From the NCBI RefSeq assembly GCF_024172185.1, contig NZ_JAMZEC010000001.1, forward strand, positions 4,856,001-4,920,000: DNA of 64,000 bases, in the 5' to 3' direction. The translations under genes and the position numbers were made by a program. Shown here in pieces: positions 49,778-60,929 of this stretch. Under the pieces are notes generated by a model. It saw nothing but the letters and a program-made list of their open reading frames with translations, was not told where the DNA came from and ran no database searches. Each line of letters begins with the position of its first letter. Positions within the stretch are counted from its first letter, which is position 1. Origin of the DNA: Nonomuraea roseoviolacea subsp. carminata. GTDB taxonomy: Bacteria > Actinomycetota > Actinomycetes > Streptosporangiales > Streptosporangiaceae.

Positions 49778-50955
49778 CACGCGTCCTCACCCTCCCCGGA
49801 CGGGGCCGCGTCGCCGGCCGCCGGGAGGGTCCACCGGAAGGTCGCGCCCGGCCCCGGAGCGTCGGGGTCGAGCCAGAGCCGCCCGCCGTGGTACTCGACG
49901 ATCTTGCGGCAGAGCGCCAGCCCGATGCCCGTCCCCGGGTAGACGTCGCGCGGGTGCAGCCGCTGGAAGATCAGGAAGATCCGGTCGGCGTACTCGGCCT
50001 CGATCCCGATGCCGTTGTCGGAGCAGGCGAACTCCCACATGCCGTCGCGGCGCACGGCCTCGATCCGGACGCGGGGCGGATCGTCGGCGCGGAACTTGAC
50101 GGCGTTCTCCACCAGGTTCTGGAAGAGCTGCGTGAGCTGGAGCCCGTTGCCGAGCACGCGGGGGAGCGGGCCGGCGGTGACGCTCGCGCCGGCGTCCTCC
50201 AGGGTGGCCGACAGGTTGTCGAGGGCCGCCGACAGCGCCTCGCCGGCCTCGACGGGGGCCCGCCCGCCGCTGACCCGGCCCACGCGGGAGAAGTCGAGCA
50301 GGTCGTTGATGAGCACCTGCATGCGCCGGGCGCCGTCCACCGCGTAGTGGATGTACTGCTTGGCGCGCTCGTCCAGCCGGTCGCCGTAGCGCTGGTCCAG
50401 CATCTGCGTGAAGCTGGCGATCTTGCGCAGCGGCTCCTGGAGGTCGTGGCTGGCCACGTACGCGAACTGCTCCAGCTCGCCGTTGGAGCGGCGCAGCTCG
50501 GCCGCCTGGTCCTCGGCATTGCGCCAGGCCGCCACGATGCGCTCGCGCATGGCGTCGACGTGGCCGGACAGCTCGGCCAGCTCCGCCGGCTGTTCGACGC
50601 TCGGCCGGTGGTCGAAGTCGCCGGCCGCGACCCGGCGCACCTGCTCGTTCAGGCTGGCGATGGGCTTGAGCACGACGTAGCGCACGACGAGGAACAGCAC
50701 CACGCCGGCCGCCAGCAGCAGCACCAGCAGCACCACGAGGGCCACGTACAGCCGGGACAGGTGCGCCTCGACCTCCGGACGCGGCCGGGCGGCGTGGACC
50801 TGCTCGATGAGCATGGCCGTGAGCACGATCCCGACCACGAACGCGAGCGTGAACGCCGAGCCGACGACGGCGAACCAGCGGCCCATCGGCAGGCGGCCGA
50901 ACCCGGTGGGCGCCGGCGGCGACGGCAGCGGCCGGATGCCCGCGCCGGCGCTCAC
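49777..50955 (-). CDS. Membrane histidine kinase
   Basis: The 392-residue kinase has two membrane helices (about 26-50 and 68-92) with only a short loop between them, so it probably senses inside the membrane or cytoplasm. A HAMP linker follows (about 92-145: VVLKPIASLNEQVRRVAAGD), then the HisKA helix with the phospho-His in VASHDLQEPLRKIASF and a HATPase with ENAVKFRADD, CSDNGIGIEAEYADRIF and GTGIGLALCRKIVEYHGG. The GTG start overlaps the stop of the PP2C gene (GTGA). Confidence 0.93.
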   Translation of the reverse strand: MSAGAGIRPLPSPPAPTGFGRLPMGRWFAVVGSAFTLAFVVGIVLTAMLIEQVHAARPRPEVEAHLSRLYVALVVLLVLLLAAGVVLFLVVRYVVLKPIASLNEQVRRVAAGDFDHRPSVEQPAELAELSGHVDAMRERIVAAWRNAEDQAAELRRSNGELEQFAYVASHDLQEPLRKIASFTQMLDQRYGDRLDERAKQYIHYAVDGARRMQVLINDLLDFSRVGRVSGGRAPVEAGEALSAALDNLSATLEDAGASVTAGPLPRVLGNGLQLTQLFQNLVENAVKFRADDPPRVRIEAVRRDGMWEFACSDNGIGIEAEYADRIFLIFQRLHPRDVYPGTGIGLALCRKIVEYHGGRLWLDPDAPGPGATFRWTLPAAGDAAPSGEGEDA

Positions 50956-52088
50956 GCGCTCCGCCCGCGCACGAGCAGCATGGCGAGGTCGTCGTCCGTC
51001 GCGCCCACGTGCTCGATGAGCCGGTCGAGGTCGATCGAGCCGTGCCGGCGTACCAGCTCGACCAGGCCCTCCACCCCGAGCGGCCGGTCGTGACCGCCGG
51101 AGGCGGCCTCGATGAGGCCGTCGGTGTAGAGCATGATCGCCCACTCCTCTCCCAGGGGGACGTCGATGACCTTCCACGCGGCGTCGGAGAAGATGCCGAG
51201 CGGCGGCCCGGACGGCGCGCCGTCGACCACGTCCACCACGCCGTCGCGCACGAGCAGGGGCGGCGGATGGCCGACGACCCGCATCCGGGCGTGGCGCAGG
51301 TCGGGCGTGATCGTGGCCATGCACAGGGTCGTGAAGATCTCCGGGGCCTTGCGCTCGGCCCGCAGCAGCGCGTCGAGGGTGTGCAGCAGCCGCTCGCCGT
51401 TGTGCCCGGCGAGGACCAGCGTGCGCCAGGCGATGCGCATCGCGACGCCGAGGGCCGCCTCGTCGGGGCCGTGGCCGCACACGTCGCCGATCACCACGTT
51501 GATCGCGCCGTCCGGGGTCTGCACGGTGTCGAGGAAGTCGCCGCCGAGCAGCGTGCCCTGGTTGCCGGGCAGGTAGCGGGTGGACTGCTCGACCCGGTCG
51601 CCGCGCAGCAGCGCGACGGGCAGCAGGCCCGCCTCCAGCCGGGCGTTCTCCTTGGCGGTCAGCTCGGCCTCGACCAGGCGGAGCTGGGCCAGGTCGGCCC
51701 GCTTGCGCTCCATGGCGTAGCGGATGGCCCGGGCCAGCAGCCGGGCGTCGATGTCCTGCTTGACGAGGTAGTCCTGCGCGCCCGCCTGCACCGCGGCGAC
51801 GCCCACGTGGGCGTCGCGCAGACCGGTCAGCACGAGCACGGCCGCGTGCGGCGCCAGCCGCAGCACCTCACGCAGTGCTTCCAGGCCCGAGGCGTCCGGC
51901 AGCGTCAGGTCGACCAGCACGCACTGGATCGCGCCGGTCAGCCGCGACCTGGTCTCGCGGAGGCTGCGCACCCAGATGATCCTCGGCGGCGCCTCCGCCT
52001 CCTTGAGCAGCTCCTCCACCAGGAAGGCGTCACCGTCGTCGTCCTCGACGAGGAGCAGCGTCAGGGGCTCGGTCAGTGATGCCGTCAC
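50952..52088 (-). CDS. Receiver domain fused to a SpoIIE/PP2C-type phosphatase
   Basis: The 378-residue protein has a receiver domain (about 8-125: LLLVEDDDGDAFLVEELLKE, CVLVDLTLPDASGLEAL, YLVKQDIDARLL) and a PP2C_SIG phosphatase domain (about 155-375: GGDFLDTV, VVIGDVCGHGPDEA, LYTDGLIEA, and a final DDLAMLLVRG). RsbU/SpoIIE-like enzymes dephosphorylate anti-sigma-factor antagonists. Its operon with a kinase and a stand-alone receiver suggests phosphorelay control of the phosphatase. No anti-sigma or antagonist gene is next to it. Confidence 0.92.
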   Translation of the reverse strand: MTASLTEPLTLLLVEDDDGDAFLVEELLKEAEAPPRIIWVRSLRETRSRLTGAIQCVLVDLTLPDASGLEALREVLRLAPHAAVLVLTGLRDAHVGVAAVQAGAQDYLVKQDIDARLLARAIRYAMERKRADLAQLRLVEAELTAKENARLEAGLLPVALLRGDRVEQSTRYLPGNQGTLLGGDFLDTVQTPDGAINVVIGDVCGHGPDEAALGVAMRIAWRTLVLAGHNGERLLHTLDALLRAERKAPEIFTTLCMATITPDLRHARMRVVGHPPPLLVRDGVVDVVDGAPSGPPLGIFSDAAWKVIDVPLGEEWAIMLYTDGLIEAASGGHDRPLGVEGLVELVRRHGSIDLDRLIEHVGATDDDLAMLLVRGRSA

Positions 52089-52124
52089 ACGCGGGCCTCT
52101 TCACAGCAGTAGGACTGTCGCAGC

Positions 52125-53054
52125 TCATTCTGCGATGAGCTCCACCCCTTGCGGAAGCGTCCCCTCCTGTCCCGCCTCGACCACGAACGCCAGGAGCGTC
52201 GCGCGGAACGCCTGCGCGGCCCTGGTCGGCTCCACGTCCCTGCGGTGGGCGAGCGCCACCGTACGGCTGAGCCCCGGCGGCGCGAGCGGCGTGGCGGCCA
52301 GACCGGGACGCCCGTCCAGGACCATCGACGGCACGACCGCCACGCCCAGCCCCGCCTCCACGAACCGCAGCACCGCGTCCATCTCGCCGCCCTGGACGGC
52401 CAGCCGGGGCTCGAAGCCGGCCTGCCGGCAGGCGGCCAGCGTGGCCTCCCGAAGGTCGTAGCCGCGCCGGAACATCACCATCGGCCGGCCGCGCAGGTCC
52501 TCGATGCGCAGATGCGGCTTGCGCAGCGGCTCGTGGGAGGAGGTGACCACGACCAGGTTCTCCCGCAGGACCTCCTCGGTGACCAGGGCCGGGTCGTCGC
52601 CCTGCAACGGCATGATGATCAGCGACAGGTCGATCTGCCCGCGGGCCAGCGCCCGGACCAGGTCGCGCGAGCCGCCCTCCTCGACGAGCAGCTCGATGCC
52701 CGGGTAGTCGCGGTGGAAGCGGGCCAGCGCGTCGGCCAGCAGCCCGGTGCACAGCGACGGGGTCGCGCCCAGCCGCACCCGGCCCTTGCGCAGCCCGGCC
52801 AGCTCGGCGACCTCCTGGCGGGCGGTCTCGGCGTCGGCCAGCATGCGGCGGGCCAGCGGCAGCAGCGCCTCGCCGGCGGCGGTCAGCGTGACGTTGCCGC
52901 GCGCGCGGGAGAACAGCGGGGCGCCGAGGTCGGCCTCCAGCGCCTTGATCTGCTTGCTGAGCGACGGCTGGGCGACCCGCATCCGCTCGGCCGCCTGGGT
53001 GAAGTGCCTGGTCTCGGCCACCGCGACGAAGTAGGAGAGCTGCTGCAACTGCAT
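52125..53054 (-). CDS. LysR-family regulator
   Basis: The 309-residue protein has a LysR helix-turn-helix (LQQLSYFVAVAETRHFTQAA, ERMRVAQPSLSKQIKALEAD) and a periplasmic-binding-like effector domain with VRLGATPSLCTGLLADALAR. It is divergent from the second sdh operon, and an ATAGCC-AGC-GGCTAT palindrome with the LysR T-N11-A form lies in the 135-bp gap. It probably controls sdhCAB in response to a C4-dicarboxylate-like or other metabolic signal. The effector is unknown. Confidence 0.93.
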   Translation of the reverse strand: MQLQQLSYFVAVAETRHFTQAAERMRVAQPSLSKQIKALEADLGAPLFSRARGNVTLTAAGEALLPLARRMLADAETARQEVAELAGLRKGRVRLGATPSLCTGLLADALARFHRDYPGIELLVEEGGSRDLVRALARGQIDLSLIIMPLQGDDPALVTEEVLRENLVVVTSSHEPLRKPHLRIEDLRGRPMVMFRRGYDLREATLAACRQAGFEPRLAVQGGEMDAVLRFVEAGLGVAVVPSMVLDGRPGLAATPLAPPGLSRTVALAHRRDVEPTRAAQAFRATLLAFVVEAGQEGTLPQGVELIAE

Positions 53055-53115
53055 GTGATTTTCCTCGCACCGGCGCGCGCCGGGCCGCGCAGGTTAGCCG
53101 TACAAACCAGACATC

Positions 53116-53130
53116 ATAGCCAGCGGCTAT
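53116..53130. promoter_or_regulatory. LysR T-N11-A palindrome upstream of sdh complex 2
   Basis: ATAGCCAGCGGCTAT is a perfect 6-bp-arm palindrome containing T-N11-A. It lies between the divergent lysR and sdhC genes, 62 bp from the lysR start and 60 bp from the sdhC start. Confidence 0.6.
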
Positions 53131-53189
53131 GGAAACCAGGCCCGTGATGACTTGGACGGATCATCCCTGCATACCTAGCGTCAGGAAAT

Positions 53190-53950
53190 GTGACTGCCAC
53201 GATAGAGCGCGGCTCCGCCACCGCGCCTGTTAGTTCCCCCAAGTCCGCCCCGCCGGCGAAGAAGCCCACGGGCCGCAGGCCGCGCCCGTTCATGGCCTCC
53301 TCCAACGGCAAGAAGGCCGTCATGGCCGTCACGGGCGCCGTGATGGTCGGCTTCCTGCTGCTGCACATGCTGGGCAACCTCAAGATCTTCCTCGGGCGCG
53401 AGTCGTTCAACGAGTACGCCCACGCGCTGCGCACCCTCCTGGAGCCCATCGCTCCCTATCGGTCGGTGCTGACGGTCCTGGAGATCATCCTGGTCGTGTC
53501 CGTGGTGCTGCACATGTGGGCCGCCATCTCCCTCGCCCGCCGGGCCAGGCAGGCGCGGCCGGTGAAGTACGTCGCCAAGAAGTCGCAGGCCGGCGGCTAC
53601 GCCACGCACATCATGCGGTTCGGCGGCCTCACCATCGCGCTCTACGTCGTCTGGCACCTGCTCGACCTGACCTTCGGCGTGGTCAACCCCAAGGGCTTCG
53701 ACTCCGCCCCGGCCGACCGGATGATCGCCGGGTTCGACCCGTCGCGCTGGTGGGTGACGCTGATCTACCTCGTGGCCGTCGTCATGGTGGGCCTGCACCT
53801 GCGGCACGGGGTGTGGAGCGCCTTCCAGACGCTCGGCTGGGCCAACCGCGCCCGCTACAAGGCGCTGCGCGCGACCGCCTCGCTCGTGTCGGCCGTCCTC
53901 GTCGTCGGCTTCCTCGCCCCGCCGCTCGCCATCACCTTCGGAGTCGTGAA

Positions 53951-53954
<4 letters not shown>
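53190..53954 (+). CDS. sdhC: Succinate dehydrogenase cytochrome b subunit (complex 2)
   Basis: The 254-residue protein is the type-B (Bacillus-like) five-helix cytochrome b558 anchor: KKAVMAVTGAVMVGFLLLHM, LGNLKIFLG, VVLHMWAAISLARRARQ, ALYVVWHLLDLTF and VVMVGLHLRHGVWSAFQTLG. The four His suited to two b hemes are visible. The basic N-terminus is disordered. The GTG start is used, and the stop overlaps the flavoprotein start as GTGA. Confidence 0.95.
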
Positions 53955-55872
<1,918 letters not shown>

Positions 55873-55876
<4 letters not shown>

Positions 55877-56613
55877 ACCTGACACTCAAGGTCTGGCGGC
55901 AGAGCGGCCCCACCGACGCCGGGCGCATGGTGACGTACAAGGTCGAGGACGTCTCGCCCGACATGTCGTTCCTGGAGATGCTGGACGTCCTCAACGAGCG
56001 GCTGATCGTCGAGGGCGACGACCCGGTGGCCTTCGACCACGACTGCCGCGAGGGCATCTGCGGCATGTGCGGCATGGTCATCAACGGCGTCGCGCACGGC
56101 GAGCAGCGGGCCACCACGACCTGCCAGCTCCACATGCGCCACTTCGAGGACGGCGCGACCATCACCATCGAGCCGTGGCGCGCCGCGCCGTTCCCGGTGG
56201 TCAAGGACCTGGTCGTGGACCGGTCGGCGTTCGACCGCATCATCCAGGCCGGCGGCTTCGTCTCGGTGCCGGCCGGCTCGGCCCCGGACGCGCACAGCGT
56301 GCCGGTGCGCAAGGAGGACGCCGACTCGGCGTTCGACGCGGCCACCTGCATCGGCTGCGGCGCCTGCGTCGCGGCCTGCCCGAACGGCTCGGCCTCCCTC
56401 TTCACCGCCGCCAAGATCACCCACCTGAGCCTGCTGCCGCAGGGCCAGCCGGAGCGCCTCACCCGCGCCAAGGCCATGGTGGACCAGATGGACGCCGAGG
56501 GCTTCGGCGGCTGCACCAACACCGGCGAGTGCACCGCGGTGTGCCCCAAGGGCATCCCGCTGGACACGATCGCCCGCATGAACAGCGACTACCTCCAGGC
56601 CAACAAGAAGTAG
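55873..56613 (+). CDS. sdhB: Succinate dehydrogenase iron-sulfur subunit (complex 2)
   Basis: The 246-residue subunit has the 2Fe-2S domain (CREGICGMCGM and a later Cys in TTCQLHMRH) and the second ferredoxin domain (CIGCGACVAACPNGSA and CTNTGECTAVCPKGIPL). The GTG overlaps the flavoprotein stop. It ends the operon 13 bp before a strong terminator. The longer open frame upstream is antiparallel noise from the flavoprotein gene. Confidence 0.96.
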
Positions 56614-56625
56614 CCGCACCCCGTG

Positions 56626-56648
56626 CCCGGGGGCCCCGCGCCCCCGGG
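56626..56648. terminator. Terminator between sdhB and the kinase gene
   Basis: CCCGGGGG pairs with CCCCCGGG over 8 bp around a 7-base GC loop. It sits between convergent genes and touches the stop of the minus-strand one. Confidence 0.7.
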
Positions 56649-57284
56649 TCAGCCCCCGAGCCAGGCGGTGGTGGTGTCGAGGCGGTCGCGCCAGAGCTTC
56701 TCGCCGCCCCCTCCCGGCTCCCAGCGGGCCGTGAAGTCCAGCAGGTCGCGGCAGCGGGCCAGCATCGCCGCGTGCCGCGCGTCCCACGCGGGCACGTCGA
56801 GCCCGCCCTCCTCGCGGTAGGCGTCGAAGAAGCGCGGCAGCAGCGCCACGTGCTCCGGGTGGTGCGTGCGCACGATCCACTCGCACCACGACAGGTCCTC
56901 GACCGGCGGGCCCGGGTGCGCCCACTCCCAGTCGAGGATGGCCACCGGCTCGTACGTCTCCGGGTCGAACAGCATGTTCTGCGGGCCGTAGTCGCCGTGG
57001 ACGATCCCCAGCCGGTGGATCCGGGCCAGGGCACGCCCGCAGGCGGCCAGCACCTCCGCGGCCCGGCCGTCGTCCAGGAGGTCCTGGCCGTGCTCCCCCG
57101 GCACGAACCGGGTCGTCACGCTCGTCGGCGTGATCTTGTGGATGCGCGGCACCGGCAGACGCCCCCGCAACCGGCGCAGGAACCTGCTCTCCGTGCGCAG
57201 CCGGACCTCCGCCTCGGGGCCCTCGTAACACTTCACGACCAGCGCGCCGTCGCCCACCGTGCTGTTGGTGTACCCGTGCCTCAC
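56649..57284 (-). CDS. Aminoglycoside-phosphotransferase-like kinase
   Basis: The 211-residue protein reads VPRIHKITPTSVTTRFVPGE, then the kinase catalytic loop GIVHGDYGPQNMLFD (catalytic Asp, about 97-111) and the metal-binding VAILDWEWAHPG. That is the APH/choline-kinase/homoserine-kinase fold. It is short for the family and lacks an obvious N-terminal glycine loop, so it may act on a small metabolite rather than an antibiotic. GTG is chosen because the longer frame is a shadow of the flanking region. It converges with the sdh operon. Confidence 0.8.
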   Translation of the reverse strand: MRHGYTNSTVGDGALVVKCYEGPEAEVRLRTESRFLRRLRGRLPVPRIHKITPTSVTTRFVPGEHGQDLLDDGRAAEVLAACGRALARIHRLGIVHGDYGPQNMLFDPETYEPVAILDWEWAHPGPPVEDLSWCEWIVRTHHPEHVALLPRFFDAYREEGGLDVPAWDARHAAMLARCRDLLDFTARWEPGGGGEKLWRDRLDTTTAWLGG

Positions 57285-57419
57285 AGAGACCGATTCTCGC
57301 CTACCGCCACGCCGGGCGCACCGGTCGGCGGCCGTTGACTCCGACGGCCCAGGGAAGGACGGTCCAGGGGCGAAAATGGTTTGCCGGGCTGTCGGGACCT
57401 TTGTCAACCTTGACGGGCC

Positions 57420-59108
57420 ATGCGCTCCCTTCCTCAAGCCGATCCCGGCATGCCCGACGTCCGCGGCCCGCTCCGCTACCTGTGGTGGAACGCGCGCCGC
57501 CAGTTGCCGTCCCTGCTGGGCGGCATCGGCTTCGCCACCGTCTGGTGGCTCGTGCAGGCCCTCGTGCCGGCGGTGATCGGCAAGGGCGTCGACGCGGTCA
57601 CCGCCGAGGACGCCCGCGCGCTGGTGCTGTGGTCGCTGGCCCTGCTGGGGCTCGGCCTGGTCCAGGCGTACACCGGGATCATGCGGCACCGGCTGGCCGT
57701 CTACAACTGGCTGGCCGCCGCGTACCGCACGGTCCAGGTGACCGCCCGGCAGGCCGCCCGGCTCGGCGCCACCCTGCCCAAGCGCCTGTCGACCGGCGAG
57801 GTCGTCAGCGTCGGCAACTCCGACATCGCGCACATCGGCAACTCCATGGACATCCTGCTGCGCGGCACCGGCTCGGTCGTGGCGATCGTCACCGTCACCG
57901 TGATCCTCATCTCGACCTCGCTGCCGCTGGGGCTCATGGTGCTGGTCGGGGTCCCGCTCATGGCCGTGGCCGTCGGGCCGCTGCTGCGGCCGCTGCACCG
58001 CAGGCAGAAGGCCCAGCGCGACCTGACCGGCGAGCTGTCCACCCGGGCCGCCGACATCGTGGCCGGCCTGCGGGTGCTGCGCGGCATCGGCGGCGAGCGG
58101 GTGTTCGCCGACCGCTACCGCGAGGAGTCGCAGCGCGTCCGCCACGCCGGTGTCTCCGTGGCCGGGGTCGAGTCGCTGCTCGAAGGGGCGCAGATCCTGT
58201 TGCCGGGCGTGCTCATCGCGGCCGTCACCGGCGTCGGCGCGTCGTTCGCGATCGGCGGGCAGATCTCCACGGGCCAGCTCGTCGCCTTCTACGGCTACGC
58301 GGTCTTCCTGATCGGCCCCATGCGCACGCTCACCGAGGCCGCCGACAAGCTGACCAAGGGCCACGTGGCCGCCCGCCGGGTGGTCCGCATCCTGGCGATG
58401 GAGCCCGAGGTGTCCGGCGGCACCGGCACCAGCGGGGGCGGCGTGCTGCGCGACACGTTCAGCGGCGTCACCCTCCAGCCGGGCACGCTCACCGCCGTGG
58501 CCGCCGCCGCGCCCGAGGACGCGATCGCCATCGCCGACCGCCTCGGCCGCTACACCGCGGGCGACGTCACCTTCGGCGCGGCCGACCTGGCCGAGCTGCC
58601 CATCGAGGAGGTCCGCTCCCGCATCCTGGTCGCCGACAACGGCGCCCGCCTGTTCACCGGCCGGCTCCGCGACGAGCTGGACGTGCGCGGCGAGGCGTCC
58701 GACGACGAGGTGCGCGCGGCGCTGCGCGCCGCCTGCGCCGAGGACATCGTCGAGGCCCTGCCCGACGGGCTGGAGGCGCGGGTGGCCGAGGGCGGCCGGG
58801 AGTTCTCCGGCGGCCAGCAGCAGCGGCTGCGGCTGGCCCGCGCCCTGGTGGCCGACCCGGAGGTGCTCATCCTGGTCGAGCCGACCAGCGCCGTGGACGC
58901 CCACAGCGAGGCCCGCATCGCCGACCGGCTGACCGGTGCGAGAGCCGGCCGCACGACGCTGGTCTGCACGACCAGCCCGCTGGTGCTCGACCGCACCGAC
59001 CACGTGATCTACGTCGAGGACGGCAGGGTGCTCGCCGAGGGCACCCACCGGGAGCTCCTGGAGTCCTCGCCCGCCTACGCCGCCACCGTGACCCGAGGGG
59101 AGGACTGA
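57420..59108 (+). CDS. ABC exporter half 1 with degenerate ATP site
   Basis: The 562-residue half-transporter has six membrane helices (about 20-320) and a nucleotide-binding domain. The signature motif is intact (FSGGQQQRLRLARAL). Walker A is missing: the loop reads AVAAAAPEDAIAIADRL instead of GxxGxGKS/T. Walker B reads ILVEPTSAVD, with Val in place of the usual Asp. It therefore cannot build a normal ATP site of its own but supplies the signature for its partner. The next gene, 2 bp later, is the complementary half. Confidence 0.92.
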   Translation: MRSLPQADPGMPDVRGPLRYLWWNARRQLPSLLGGIGFATVWWLVQALVPAVIGKGVDAVTAEDARALVLWSLALLGLGLVQAYTGIMRHRLAVYNWLAAAYRTVQVTARQAARLGATLPKRLSTGEVVSVGNSDIAHIGNSMDILLRGTGSVVAIVTVTVILISTSLPLGLMVLVGVPLMAVAVGPLLRPLHRRQKAQRDLTGELSTRAADIVAGLRVLRGIGGERVFADRYREESQRVRHAGVSVAGVESLLEGAQILLPGVLIAAVTGVGASFAIGGQISTGQLVAFYGYAVFLIGPMRTLTEAADKLTKGHVAARRVVRILAMEPEVSGGTGTSGGGVLRDTFSGVTLQPGTLTAVAAAAPEDAIAIADRLGRYTAGDVTFGAADLAELPIEEVRSRILVADNGARLFTGRLRDELDVRGEASDDEVRAALRAACAEDIVEALPDGLEARVAEGGREFSGGQQQRLRLARALVADPEVLILVEPTSAVDAHSEARIADRLTGARAGRTTLVCTTSPLVLDRTDHVIYVEDGRVLAEGTHRELLESSPAYAATVTRGED

Positions 59109-59110
59109 CG

Positions 59111-60907
59111 ATGGCCCGCGAGATCCTGCCGGTCGCCGACCAGGCGCGGGTGCGCGCCTACGCCCGGCGGCTGACGCTGAGGTACCCGCGCCGGCTCGCC
59201 ACCGCCCTCGTCCTGCACGGGCTGGCCGCCGTCGCCGGGCTGGCCGTGCCGTGGCAGCTCGGCCGGCTCGTCCAGGACGTCAAGCTGGGCGCCCCGGTCA
59301 ACGTGGGGCTGGTCGCGGCCGGCATCGGCGCGTTCCTGCTGCTGCAGGGCGTGCTGGTGCGGTACGCGGTGCTGGCCTCGGCCCGGCTCGGCGAGAAGGT
59401 GCTGGCCGAGCTGCGCGAGGAGTTCGTCGACCGGGTGCTGGGCCTGCCGCTCTCGACGGTCGAGCGGGCCGGCTCCGGCGACCTGATCACCCGTACGTCC
59501 CGCGACGTCGACTCGCTGTCCAGGACCGTGCGGCACGCGGTGCCCGAGACGCTGATCGCGGTCGTCACGTTCACGATCACGCTCGGCGCGCTGGTGCTGG
59601 TCGGGCCGCTGCTCATGCTGCCGATGCTGGTGGCCGCGCCGCTGCTGTGGTTCTCCACCCGCTGGTACCTCAAGCGGGCCCGCGACGGCTACCTGCGCGA
59701 GAACGCCGCCTACGCCGACATGACCGAGGGCCTGGCCGAGACCGTGGAGGGCGCGCGGGCGGTCGAGGCGCTCGGCCTCCAGGAGCGGCGCAGGCAGCGG
59801 ACCGACCGCGACATCGCCCGCTCGTTCGGCGCCGAGCGCTACACGCTCGGCCTGCGCACGATCTGGTTCCCGGCGGTCGAGCTGGGCTACGTCATCCCGG
59901 TGGTGTCCACGCTGCTCGTCGGCGGCCTGCTCTACATCGACGGCCACGTCACGCTGGCCCAGGTCACCGCCGCCACCCTGTACGCCCAGCAGCTCATCGA
60001 CCCGCTCGACCGGTTCCTCATGTGGATCGACGAGCTGCAGGTGGGCGGGGCGGCCATGGCGCGGCTGCTCGGCGTGGCCGACGTGCGCGACGACCGGGCG
60101 CCCTCCGGCGTCCGGCCCTCCGGCGAGCTGATGGAGGCCGACGACGTCCGCTACGCCTACCGGGAGGGCCGCGACGTGCTGCACGGCGTGTCCCTCACCG
60201 TGCGGCCGGGCGAGCGGCTGGCCATGGTGGGGCCGTCGGGCGCGGGCAAGTCCACGCTCGGCAGGCTGCTGGCCGGCATCCACGGCCCGCGCTCCGGCAC
60301 CGTGTCGGTGGGCGGCGTCCCGCTGGTGGAGCTGCCGCTGGACGAGCTGCGCGGGCACGTCGCGCTGGTCACCCAGGAGCACCACGTGTTCAAGGGCACG
60401 CTGCGCGACAACCTGCTCATCGCCCGGCCCGAGGCCGACGACGAGGCGGTGCGCGCCGCGCTCGCGGCGGTGGACGCGCTCGACTGGGTGCTCGCCCTGC
60501 CCGACGGCCTCGACACGGTCGTCGGCTCCGGCGGCACGGAGATCTCGCCCGCCCACGCGCAGCAGCTCGCGCTGGCCCGCCTGGTGCTGGCCGACCCGCA
60601 CACGCTGGTGCTCGACGAGGCCACGTCGCTGATCGACCCGCGCGCCGCCCGCCACCTGGAGCGCTCGCTCGCCGCGGTGCTGGACGGGCGCACGGTCATC
60701 GCGATCGCCCATCGCCTCTACACCGCCCACGACGCCGACCGGGTGGCGGTGGTCGAGGACGGCCGGATCACCGAGCTGGGCTCCCACGACGAGCTGGTGG
60801 CCGCCGAAGGCTCGTACGCGGCCCTGTGGAGCAGCTGGCACGGCGTTCCGGCCCGTACCGGCGGGGGAGAGCCCGCCCTGGACGTCCCGGCCGGTACGAC
60901 CGGCTGA
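59111..60907 (+). CDS. ABC exporter half 2 with intact Walker motifs
   Basis: The 598-residue half-transporter has six membrane helices (about 20-320) and an NBD with Walker A VGPSGAGKSTLG, Q-loop TQEH and Walker B TLVLDEATSLID. The signature is degraded: ISPAHAQQLALARLVL instead of LSGGQ. Paired with half 1 it yields one complete ATP site (Walker motifs here, signature from half 1) and one nonfunctional site, as in many heterodimeric lipid, drug or peptide exporters. No substrate gene is adjacent. Confidence 0.93.
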   Translation: MAREILPVADQARVRAYARRLTLRYPRRLATALVLHGLAAVAGLAVPWQLGRLVQDVKLGAPVNVGLVAAGIGAFLLLQGVLVRYAVLASARLGEKVLAELREEFVDRVLGLPLSTVERAGSGDLITRTSRDVDSLSRTVRHAVPETLIAVVTFTITLGALVLVGPLLMLPMLVAAPLLWFSTRWYLKRARDGYLRENAAYADMTEGLAETVEGARAVEALGLQERRRQRTDRDIARSFGAERYTLGLRTIWFPAVELGYVIPVVSTLLVGGLLYIDGHVTLAQVTAATLYAQQLIDPLDRFLMWIDELQVGGAAMARLLGVADVRDDRAPSGVRPSGELMEADDVRYAYREGRDVLHGVSLTVRPGERLAMVGPSGAGKSTLGRLLAGIHGPRSGTVSVGGVPLVELPLDELRGHVALVTQEHHVFKGTLRDNLLIARPEADDEAVRAALAAVDALDWVLALPDGLDTVVGSGGTEISPAHAQQLALARLVLADPHTLVLDEATSLIDPRAARHLERSLAAVLDGRTVIAIAHRLYTAHDADRVAVVEDGRITELGSHDELVAAEGSYAALWSSWHGVPARTGGGEPALDVPAGTTG

Positions 60908-60929
60908 GCCCCGCACGCGTCGTCCGGGT

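Noticed and set aside
57420..59108. Frameshift destroying Walker A in ABC half 1
   Set aside because: The frame is continuous with a normal signature and normal membrane part, and the partner shows the matching degenerate signature. The loss looks functional rather than an error.
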